Below are positions 56,851 through 64,000 of a DNA stretch of 64,000 nucleotides, one piece after another. The notes under the pieces are model-generated. The model was given only the letters and a program-made list of their open reading frames with translations, did not search any database and was not told the origin of the DNA. The translations under genes were made by a program, and so were the position numbers. Source of the DNA: Ilyomonas sp963790435 (GTDB lineage Bacteria; Bacteroidota; Bacteroidia; Chitinophagales; Chitinophagaceae); the NCBI GenBank assembly GCA_963790435.1, contig CAWBOI010000001.1, positions 1,984,001-2,048,000 on the forward strand. Direction: 5' to 3'. Position 1 is the first letter of the stretch. Each line of letters starts with the position of its first letter.

Positions 56851-58431
56851 TCACGCATTCAATACATCCAGCCTATTCAACACAAAGTTTTTTCCGTTTT
56901 CAAAAAAGAGGCCGTTAGAAAATGTCTTTATATCAAAACCATCCGGCAAGGGCACATCTGAGTTGTTGGCAAAGAACACGAAATTGTTTTCAAACCGAAT
57001 CTTGAAATCCTGCAGGTAAACAGCCGTTTCGCAACACCATAAGGGGTTTATTAGTCCATCATAATCACTACCAATGCAAAGCTGTTGCAAGGCTGTTGTT
57101 ACATCGTAATTGTTCTGCTTGGCTACTACCATTACATGCACCACATGCGCCATAAAATGGCGCAAATGATAATCGCTTAACGCAGGGTCAACAACACCGC
57201 CGCTTTCTAATTCATTCCATGTTATTACCTTACTATCATCGCCAAACGCACCGCTTATTTGTATATTTCCGTCCCCTAAAAAGATGTTCTCTTCCTTATT
57301 AGAAATGTATTCGGTTTCCAAAGGAAAATCATCTCTGCCAGCGGTTTCCTGCTCAAATTCCTGATAGCCCAAAATGCGTTTGTCTAAACTAAAGCCAATC
57401 ATGCCGCCAGAACTTAGAATTGCTATAATATCTTCATCATACAAATTAATGCTCGATGCATTAAAAGCTGGCTGCGGACTGTCGCCATATTTCATTGGCT
57501 TGCCTTGCCACAATACTGTATAGCCTTTTACATCAAAGCTTCGCATTGCAAAAACATAGTTCGGAATTTCTTTTGCCGAGATGCCCGTAAAGCCTGCATG
57601 AGTGCAAACAATGGGTTGATTGATGTTTATAAAATCAGGCGTAGTTCTTAACTGGTACAAGTGCTGTCTTGAGCCAAGACTCAGGTGCTTAATATCAATC
57701 ATGATTTTATTTTCATAGCAATGCTTAATTACCGCAATGCCACCTTCAGTTAAACGAAAGCCGGTGGGACGAAAGCCTTCATTGCTTAAAAACTGCATTC
57801 CAAAAGCATGATTGCAAAGCGGCGATTGCTCCATGTGCGTAAGATTGATAGAGAGCAGCGAAAGGTTCTTTCGTAAGTCGTCAATATTGGTAAGAATGGT
57901 AGGCACATCAAAATTCTGAAGTTGTGATGAAAGCGTATGACAGCCTTCTACACTAAACACGACATGAATGGTTGAAGTATCATTTTCATCGTAATCGCCG
58001 CGATGTTTTTATCGGCTTTACTTTTTTAGTTGGTAATTCCAAACTGCGTCTGCATCCGTAAGCGTTGCCCAATCATCGGTTCGCAATAGCTGGTAAGGGT
58101 TACCCTTGATAAGGGTGTTGACTTTATCCATTTGTAAATACACACTCAGAGGTCCGTCCGTACTGCTTTGAATGAGATCATCAGTAAGCATATCTTTCTC
58201 AGGAATGTACAAGGCAATGCACACTAAGTTACAATCACTGGCGGTCAATTCTGCTAAGTTTCCCTGCGATTGGAGAATGTAAGCGAACTCGGTACAGCAA
58301 CGAAGCAGAAACGGAATTTTGCTTTTGTCAATCGGCGTCCAGGGACTTAACTTTTTAGCACCTGTTGCGGCATTGTTGTCTGAAAACAAACTTTTTAAAG
58401 TCGGATGCAAATGAAAATCGAAGAATGGCAT
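56851..58431 (-). CDS. M19-like membrane dipeptidase / amidohydrolase (two frameshifts)
   Basis: Two frames join into one protein of about 526 residues. The metal site of the family is visible: FDFHLHPTLKS with HxH at the start, VFSVEGCHTLS, KIMIDIKHLSLGSRQHLY, IVCTHAGFTG, and CIGSDYDGLINP with the final Asp. Two compensating breaks sit at an A6 run (58022-58027) and an A5 run (58006-58010) on the coding strand. Shortening one and lengthening the other restores a continuous chain into GDYDENDTSTIHVVFSVEGC. It has no signal peptide. The family hydrolyses dipeptides or related amides. Confidence 0.8.
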
Positions 58432-58733
58432 AGAAGGGGTATTTTATGTTATTGTTTTTGAATAGAAAAAAGGGATAAAAACAAAAGTAGGCCATTTGAT
58501 TATTAGACGAAAGTTTTGTGCTGTGGGTACAGGGTGAGGCTGTTTATCAAGTGCTTGTTGTGATCGAATAAGATGTTTTTATTTGAATGAATAATATTGA
58601 GTAGTGTTTCAGATTTATGGCAATTACACTCATCGTTATTTCATTCAACAGCTTTACATTCATTTACTTTTACTCCGTGGTATCGTCTTTAACAAGGATG
58701 TGTTGAAATTGAAAGTTATAACCAGCAAGCAAT

Positions 58734-58764
58734 AAAAAAGCAGGTATCGGATACCTGCTTTTTT
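58734..58764. terminator. bidirectional intrinsic terminator
   Basis: AAAAAAGCAGGTATC pairs with GATACCTGCTTTTTT around one base. It ends eight bases from the stop of the His-rich gene, whose transcript it would end on the minus strand. The preceding 58432-58733 holds no gene I can support. Confidence 0.9.
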
Positions 58765-58772
58765 CTCTTCTG

Positions 58773-58946
58773 TTATGGATGTGGTGGTGGCGGTGGTAAG
58801 GCTGGACGCCCGTTTGCATGGTGCGCTACATGATGCCTCTTATGATGTCTGTGATGTTTATGATGATGTACACCTGCCTGTGCAAAAGAAGAACCGGCAA
58901 ATAAAAGCATTACTGCTACGGCAATTGGCTTGATAACTGTTTTCAT
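58773..58946 (-). CDS. His-rich exported mini-protein (57 residues)
   Basis: From the ATG at 58946 this frame gives a clear signal peptide (MKTVIKPIAVAVMLLFAGSS, then FAQA). About 34 mature residues follow, among them GVHHHKHHRHHKRHHVAHHA and a proline-rich end PALPPPPPHP. Fourteen of the 57 residues are histidine. Such tails bind zinc, nickel or copper, so a periplasmic metal buffer is a reasonable guess, but none is proven. It is a single gene with its own terminator. It is short enough to be missed by length-filtered gene finders. Confidence 0.75.
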   Translation of the reverse strand: MKTVIKPIAVAVMLLFAGSSFAQAGVHHHKHHRHHKRHHVAHHANGRPALPPPPPHP

Positions 58947-59392
58947 TCTTTTTTATAGATGACAACTGGAAAATGAAAAGGTTTAAAGAAAGAGAATAAA
59001 AAAATTTGGTTCGGATATCTTCTTCTAAAAGGACGATGCGCCAAAGTGTGCCTGTTATCTATCGTATCCTGCTTTGTCTTCAAAATGTTAGCGAAGCGCA
59101 TTCTGAAGGAAGAGAGTAGTCTTATACTTGAAACCTATGTTTTTGTCCGCTTTGATGATTCGGAAAATCATATTATTTCTGCTTCGGGGTGCACTGCGCA
59201 TCCCGAAGAAAGAAGTACAATGAATGCAGTTTACGCATTCTTATCATGTAAAATACGACTTTCTACTCCAACGGGATACTAACAGAAATTGGCGCAAAAA
59301 CAAACCTGCCTTCCCAAAATTTGTTCCTGCAGGCTTACCTTTTTACAGAAAAGAATACATTTACTGAATCTATTATTGTATAACATTTGAAC
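58947..59392. other. intergenic stretch with a hairpin; no supported gene
   Basis: A 78-codon frame at 59046-59282 has no start context or recognisable domain and is not accepted. A hairpin at 59182-59212 pairs CTTCGGGGTGC with GCATCCCGAAG without a T-tract. An exact GCAAAAACAAAC lies at 59294-59305. On the minus strand it follows a CCTGC/GCAGG stem, which looks like a terminator without a gene. Confidence 0.5.
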
Positions 59393-60046
59393 ATGTCTTC
59401 TGTTCTCAAAACACCTAGCGATCCTGATTCTATCATTATTTCTTACATGACGCTGCGAAAGGTGATTGGCTTTTTTGGTATTCTACTGGTGCCTGTTCTT
59501 CTTATTGGATCGTGGGTTTTGGCCTGCCCGGCAGAGATACAGGTTTCGGTGAGTGCCTATTATTACACCTGCATGCGCAATTTGCTGGAGGGCATAATTT
59601 GCGGAATCTCCTTGTTCCTGCTTTCGTATTATGGCTACAAATGGTATGATTCGTTAACCAGTAAAATAGCCGGCTTGTTTGCCCTCGGCATAGCTTTCTT
59701 TCCTACTTCTGAAACCGATGATAAGACTGATATCATCAGTAAGCTGCACTATATTTCTGCGGGTATTTTCTTTATAGCTCTTGCCTTTATGTCAATCTTT
59801 CTGTTCACTAAAAGTTCAGGTTACAAAACACCCCAGAAAAAGAAAAGAAACCGCATTTATAGAGTGTGTGGAATCATCATGATTATTTCTGTTATCGGTA
59901 TTCCGATAGATAATATCAGCGTGGTACACGAACGCATTGGCTTTCTGAAACCCACCTTAATTTTTGAGAGTTTGGCTTTAACGGCTTTCGGTTTTTCATG
60001 GTTAACGAAAGGGGAGTTTTTGTTGAAAGATTACACACTTACTTAA
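59393..60046 (+). CDS. multi-pass membrane protein (DUF998-like)
   Basis: The protein has 217 residues from the ATG at 59393. Six hydrophobic segments alternate with short loops. The first loop holds VLACPAEIQVSVSAYYYTCMRNLL and the third has GIAFFPTSETDDKTDIISKLHYISAG. The arrangement resembles the DUF998 and related small membrane families. Function is unknown. It is monocistronic, with 373 bases after it (60047-60420) in which I see no gene or terminator. Confidence 0.65.
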   Translation: MSSVLKTPSDPDSIIISYMTLRKVIGFFGILLVPVLLIGSWVLACPAEIQVSVSAYYYTCMRNLLEGIICGISLFLLSYYGYKWYDSLTSKIAGLFALGIAFFPTSETDDKTDIISKLHYISAGIFFIALAFMSIFLFTKSSGYKTPQKKKRNRIYRVCGIIMIISVIGIPIDNISVVHERIGFLKPTLIFESLALTAFGFSWLTKGEFLLKDYTLT

Positions 60047-60420
60047 ATATAGTAACAACAATAAAATTATGCGGCAGCAGGGTATTTACAGCAAAGCCTT
60101 GTGCGGCAGAATGAGACCTTGCGATACACATTTTATTGTCAGTTGGCATCTGCACAAAACAATAGAGAAAGCTAAGCTGTCAGTTTTGAGGAATTCCATA
60201 AACAAAAAATCACCACCCGATGGCAGCATTTTTTATTTTATAATTAAAACTCAATACTTCTGGTAAAAGAATAATAAAGTAAATTTTCTATATATAGAAG
60301 AGATCTGCTCCTACGTTCCTTGGCAACAATATTAGCTTTCTATTTATAAAGAGCTCGCAAGTTGGCGGCTCATTTGCTTTAGGGAAATGGTACAAATTAA
60401 TTGTAAAAACATTATTAAAA

Positions 60421-60846
60421 ATGAAACTATTTATTGCGCTTGCTCTGGCAGCCGCATCAGCCACCGCAATGGCGCAAACAACAACGCCTCAGCAAAAAAC
60501 CACTACGCAAAGTTCCGCTTCGCAAACAGGCAAAGCCACCAGCACCGCATCTGCTGAAGAACGTGGCGCTATTTACAGCAAGCAGCTTAAAAAAGAACTG
60601 AACTTAACCGACGATCAATACAACAAAGTATTGGCCGTAAACACCGAATGTATCCGCCGGAAAGATGCAGCAAAAAGCAGTGGCGATAAAGAGGCAACCA
60701 AGAGCATAAAAGCCTATCGCAATCAGCAGTTTCAAACCATACTTATGCCCGACCAGATGACGAAGTTAAAAAGCATCAATGCGCAAGGCGGAAAAGGTGG
60801 TAAGAATGGTAAAATGAATGCTGATTCTACCGATGCTGGGCAATAA
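60421..60846 (+). CDS. periplasmic Spy/CpxP-like protein
   Basis: The protein has 141 residues. A signal peptide ends near AMAQ. A Thr/Ser/Gln-rich linker is followed by an amphipathic helical core with LKKELNLTDDQYNKVLAVNT and FQTILMPDQMTKLKSINAQG. The L-T-x-x-Q-like spacing resembles the LTXXQ motif of Spy and CpxP, small chaperones of the envelope. The tail is Gly and Lys rich (GGKGGKNGKMNA). The function is inferred from this motif only. It stands alone. Confidence 0.6.
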   Translation: MKLFIALALAAASATAMAQTTTPQQKTTTQSSASQTGKATSTASAEERGAIYSKQLKKELNLTDDQYNKVLAVNTECIRRKDAAKSSGDKEATKSIKAYRNQQFQTILMPDQMTKLKSINAQGGKGGKNGKMNADSTDAGQ

Positions 60847-60910
60847 TTGTTTTTAGAGTGGTGTTTTTGTGTCGCAGGTAGTCTTCATAGCATGGCTTTT
60901 TATGTAATGC

Positions 60911-61102
60911 GTGAGATTTTGCGGTACACCAGACAATGAAGCATTCTTTTTACAGAAGCTAAACTATATTCACTTAAATTCGGTAAGAAGCAAGTACCGT
61001 TTGGTTGCCGATAGGAAGGGATATGAACATAGGAGCGCAGGTTTCTATGAACTACAGAAAACGATCTATTTTGTATCTGTACATTATGAGGAGTTGCAAT
61101 AA
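60911..61102 (+). pseudogene. relic of a REP-associated tyrosine transposase (RAYT)
   Basis: The frame reads FFLQKLNYIHLNSVRSKYRL, then a degraded RKGYEHRSAGFYE. This is the conserved C-terminal part of the Y1 transposase-like RAYT family (consensus K-x-x-Y-I-H-x-N-P-V-R and a later Y-x-x-S-S-A-x-x-Y). The catalytic HUH and Tyr parts are missing, since the frame has nothing upstream. RAYTs mobilise REP palindromes, and palindromic CGTCATTCC elements occur in four places in this window. Confidence 0.75.
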
Positions 61103-61275
61103 CATCTTGGCATTGGTAACCCATCTACCGCAGGGTTTCATCCGGACGCACAAGACTATATTATGAAGACCCCGCGCGATATATGAGGTGCGCAGTGCTA
61201 ACACATGGAAGAATATAGGAGAAGATAGGTTCTTGTTGAATAAAATAATTATTGAGATAGAATAGAATTACAATG

Positions 61276-62394
61276 TTAATTCTCACGCTTCGCTAAACTA
61301 AAATTTTCATATTTGTCTATTACAATACCATCACTAAAATAAACTTTTGCCTTGATTGGAAATGTTCCCCAAACAGCTAAACTTAAGAAGAAATTTTGAT
61401 CTGAGTTTTGTAATGTCATAATTGAATCCTTAAAAGTCTTATCTAAAAAATAAGTCACGCTATCTATTTTGAGTTTAGAATTATTTAATATTTCTAAATT
61501 AACATTATAGCGATTTTTTAATCTAAGAGTTTTCCTTGTATTTATATTAAACAATATATTTCGTTCTTCAACTTTACTTGTATTAATTTGGTTTTGAGCG
61601 ACTATGGTTGAATTGCAATCTTTTAATTCCCACACTGGATAATATTGTATTGTTGTTGTACTAGTCATATCCCAGGTGTATTGTTTAGCTTGATTAAGAA
61701 GTTTATTCCAAGTTACATTTTGTGTATCTTGTATATTAATATATTCATTGATTGCTCTTAAAAAGCAGTTTGTAAACATTGAACCTTGAGAAGTAGCCCA
61801 GGTATTTTTCCCGGGTTCGCCTGCTGTTATGATGATTTCACAAGGAGATGAAAATAACGTTTTTATATTTTCAATCTGAATCTGTGTCAATCCCTGTATG
61901 GTTTGGCTGGTTACAGACTGCTCATAAACAAATGCTTCTTGCGGAGTAATGTCCTCGTATCCACTGCAAGCCTCGATAGCAGTTATAATTAGTTTTGGTT
62001 TTTTTGCAAGGAGTAGCTTATGCTCCCCGTATGCAGATACTAATGAATTAGGTATATCGATCTGCGGGAAAATATTCGAGTCATAGGTAGACTTAGCCCC
62101 GTGCGTGCTAAAATATAAAAATACTACATCACCTTCTTTTACATCAGCTTTTTCAATTGCTGTTCTAACATTTTGAACATTAAAATTAAAACCTGTAACC
62201 GAATGCTCAATAAAGTCATAGTTGAGAGCAAAAGCAATCAATTGGAGTTCCTCTCTCATGTTCTCATAATTTATCCTTACAGAATTTCCAATTTCATTAT
62301 CGTTTGTTTTACAAAATAGAAATGCATGGAATCTTTGTGCATTAATTTGATTTATACACAACGAACTGAATGCTAGTAAGATTACTGTCTTCAT
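61276..62394 (-). CDS. exported caspase-like (C14/orthocaspase) protease
   Basis: The protein has 372 residues with a signal peptide (MKTVILLAFSSLCINQINAQ). The p20-like fold carries the catalytic dyad: His98 in DVVFLYFSTHGAK and Cys143 in IITAIEACSG. The 45-residue spacing is normal. The following ITAGEPGKNTWATSQGSMFT is the substrate-loop region, with the last conserved strand in IQYYPVWEL. A C-terminal part of about 110 residues looks like a small beta domain. It acts in the periplasm or at the surface. It is AT-rich relative to the rest of the window. The barrel lipoprotein gene ends 13 bases upstream, so the two form an operon. Confidence 0.85.
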   Translation of the reverse strand: MKTVILLAFSSLCINQINAQRFHAFLFCKTNDNEIGNSVRINYENMREELQLIAFALNYDFIEHSVTGFNFNVQNVRTAIEKADVKEGDVVFLYFSTHGAKSTYDSNIFPQIDIPNSLVSAYGEHKLLLAKKPKLIITAIEACSGYEDITPQEAFVYEQSVTSQTIQGLTQIQIENIKTLFSSPCEIIITAGEPGKNTWATSQGSMFTNCFLRAINEYINIQDTQNVTWNKLLNQAKQYTWDMTSTTTIQYYPVWELKDCNSTIVAQNQINTSKVEERNILFNINTRKTLRLKNRYNVNLEILNNSKLKIDSVTYFLDKTFKDSIMTLQNSDQNFFLSLAVWGTFPIKAKVYFSDGIVIDKYENFSLAKREN

Positions 62395-62407
62395 TATTAA
62401 TAGATAT

Positions 62408-63928
62408 TTATTTTGTACTTATATTCCAAGAAAGTCCTAGTCCTACACCTAATTTCCACGCTCTAAAAGTGGGAACATTGTTAATAGTTTCAGAATACCA
62501 ATAATCAGTCTTATAAGGTGATGAGAGTCTGTCTACTTGAGAAAGTATAATAGATGGATTAATATTAATTCTTTGCTTTTTTCCTATTAGTATTGTCGGT
62601 CCTAAAGAAGCAGTCCATCTTGATTGATCATTAAACAAAGCTCCGATTCCCAAAGAAAAGCCATAGTTAAATTGATGATTATAGTTAAGCGTATGTGCAT
62701 GCAAAAAAAGCATTCCACCAAAACTTAGTTGAACTTGAGATTGTTTGCTTAATGATGTAAACGCTTGGTTAATTAAAGTATCTCTTACTATACCATTTGC
62801 TAAATATTGCTTCGAATAAATTGAATCCTTAGTATTTCTAGTATAGACATTGTCTGTTAACCCACCGAAAAAAATACCACCAGCGATATCCAATTTCCAT
62901 CCTTTAGTGGGACTAATTTTAATTACATCAACTAATTCCTGCGCTTGATTTTTTTTTGTACCAAAAATGCTGACTAATGTCTCATCATTTTCAATGCATA
63001 TAGTCTTACTGACAAACGGTGATATAGATGAGGCAAAAAATTGAAGATTTGAAAAGATATTAAGCGTATTTTGAAAGTCATTATGAAGTTTGTCAGCATG
63101 ATTCGATTCCAAGTCTTGAATACTTGTTTTTAAATTTTCTAAGGCTTTTGTGACTTTTTTAAAGTCATCTGAGCAATCAGATGATATTGTCAATGCATTA
63201 AGGTCGTCAGAGAATTGATCTAAATCTTTTTTATCATCCTCAATTTCGTTAAAAAAAACATCTTCCAACTGCTCTATATCTAAATCATATACTTTTAATG
63301 GATCAGTATTGAGTAATGCTGGTTTGGTTCGTAAGGTTAAATTACTTTGTAAAAAAGAATTCAGTAGAGAAATAAAATTTGAGAGTTCTGTGCGTACATC
63401 TGCAGATGTTATTGAGTTTCTATTTAAATTTGAGAGCCTAGCATCAATTGAGTTTATTATATCAATTTTTGAAACAAAATTTTTATAAGCACTAATATCA
63501 TCATCAATCTCATTTTCCTTTTGACCAAAGTTTTGTTTTAACTCAAATAGTTTCTGACTACAATCAGACAATATAGACTTTGTTTTAGTATTAGTACCAG
63601 TTCCATTTTGAGGGTTTTGTTGTTGAACTGGTGATAAACCACTATTTTTTGGTATGATTATGAGATTTGAAAGCTTTGTAGTATCATATAAAAAAAATTG
63701 AGAAGATGAATCACTAATTGAAACTTTTGTATTTAACGGATTATAATTATAAACTTCTATTTTTATACAATTATTTGCCTTAACATAGATTGGCTGATTT
63801 TCATCTACTGTACTATTCTCTTTTTGTATTTTTTTAGTTGAATAGTCAAAGCGATAACGTTGTATATCTGAAGACGTTTTACAACTAAGGAAGGAAAGGA
63901 TTAATATTGAAAAGATGGCTATTTTCAT
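62408..63928 (-). CDS. lipoprotein with coiled-coil domain and C-terminal barrel-like domain
   Basis: The protein has 506 residues. A lipoprotein signal (MKIAIFSILILSFLSCKTSS) is followed by an N-terminal beta domain (YVKANNCIKIEVYNYNPLNT). A linker (SPVQQQNPQNGTGTNTKTKS) leads to about 200 helical, charged residues with coiled-coil character. The last 170 residues alternate as amphipathic strands (GWKLDIAGGIFFGGL, LSFGGMLFLHAH, FSLGIGALFN, WKLGVGLGLSWNISTK), as in outer-membrane barrels. The gene is clearly AT-rich. It precedes the caspase-like gene in one operon, and the pair may form an envelope protease module. I know no named system with this pair. Confidence 0.7.
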   Translation of the reverse strand: MKIAIFSILILSFLSCKTSSDIQRYRFDYSTKKIQKENSTVDENQPIYVKANNCIKIEVYNYNPLNTKVSISDSSSQFFLYDTTKLSNLIIIPKNSGLSPVQQQNPQNGTGTNTKTKSILSDCSQKLFELKQNFGQKENEIDDDISAYKNFVSKIDIINSIDARLSNLNRNSITSADVRTELSNFISLLNSFLQSNLTLRTKPALLNTDPLKVYDLDIEQLEDVFFNEIEDDKKDLDQFSDDLNALTISSDCSDDFKKVTKALENLKTSIQDLESNHADKLHNDFQNTLNIFSNLQFFASSISPFVSKTICIENDETLVSIFGTKKNQAQELVDVIKISPTKGWKLDIAGGIFFGGLTDNVYTRNTKDSIYSKQYLANGIVRDTLINQAFTSLSKQSQVQLSFGGMLFLHAHTLNYNHQFNYGFSLGIGALFNDQSRWTASLGPTILIGKKQRININPSIILSQVDRLSSPYKTDYWYSETINNVPTFRAWKLGVGLGLSWNISTK

Positions 63929-64000
63929 AAGAAAGGATATTAAATGGTTATTTTGGATATATGGTTGCTACAAAGGATTTATCTGTCTCTGACAGTGTGT

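Noticed and set aside
59046..59282. A 78-codon open frame downstream of the His-rich gene.
   Set aside because: It has no good start context, no recognisable domain or signal, and contains a hairpin. It looks like chance.
60069..60266. A 65-codon open frame starting MRQQGIYSK.
   Set aside because: Its composition is unlike neighbouring genes and it shows no domain. It is kept only as empty intergenic sequence.

Overview
The window is chromosomal DNA from a member of the Bacteroidota, most likely the Chitinophagaceae or a close relative. The reasons are a type IX secretion sortase (PorU-like) next to a PorV-like barrel, TlpA-like lipoproteins with a DUF4369-type N-terminus, a two-domain M16 peptidase, many Bacteroidota-style lipoproteins, and promoter-like boxes of the TAnnTTTG type. 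Family placement is inference. I see no rRNA, tRNA, CRISPR array, intact IS element or prophage.

Layout. 1-10.5 kb: LytS/LytTR two-component pair, polyphosphate kinase, an M16 peptidase, an alpha/beta hydrolase and a lone receiver protein. 10.6-17.7 kb: gatB, a TlpA-like lipoprotein, then a 1 kb repeat-rich gap before the class Ia ribonucleotide reductase genes nrdB-nrdA. 17.8-24.1 kb: a VOC protein, a radical SAM protein, a ureohydrolase and a C-terminal processing protease. 24.2-33.3 kb: an M3 peptidase, mutL (with a decayed second copy of its 3' end on the far side of the peptidase gene), a TetR-ABC1 kinase pair and lon. 33.8-40.3 kb: the PorU/PorV-like secretion pair. 40.5-52.5 kb: SDR, acyltransferase-like membrane protein, acyl-CoA dehydrogenase, phosphopantetheinyl transferase, dcd, pyrD, terC and polA. 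52.5-58.9 kb: an orphan antitoxin-like gene, a seven-heme cytochrome, a Fic protein, an M19-like dipeptidase and a tiny His-rich exported peptide. 59.4-64 kb: accessory DNA with a decayed REP-type tyrosine transposase (RAYT) and an AT-rich pair made of an exported caspase-like protease and a lipoprotein with a C-terminal barrel-like domain.

Most genes are housekeeping. The non-routine content is between and around them. (1) Four copies of a 215-219 bp nested-palindrome element beginning CGTCATTCCGCA, plus a stub, with a RAYT relic in the same window. (2) A dispersed 12-mer, GTTTGKTTTTGC, found at 11 exact sites and about 20 near matches by eye, in both orientations and in both coding and intergenic DNA, often as the T-tract of a terminator. 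(3) Three copies of a second palindromic repeat (GAACCACAAAG...). (4) The caspase/barrel pair. (5) The mutL 3' relic.

Seven genes (nrdA, the M3 peptidase, mutL, the ABC1 kinase, the PPTase, Fic and the M19-like peptidase) carry about ten single-base shifts, several in short homopolymers. Because nrdA is essential and the downstream frames are intact, these look more like assembly errors than pseudogenes. I have therefore annotated them as single genes.
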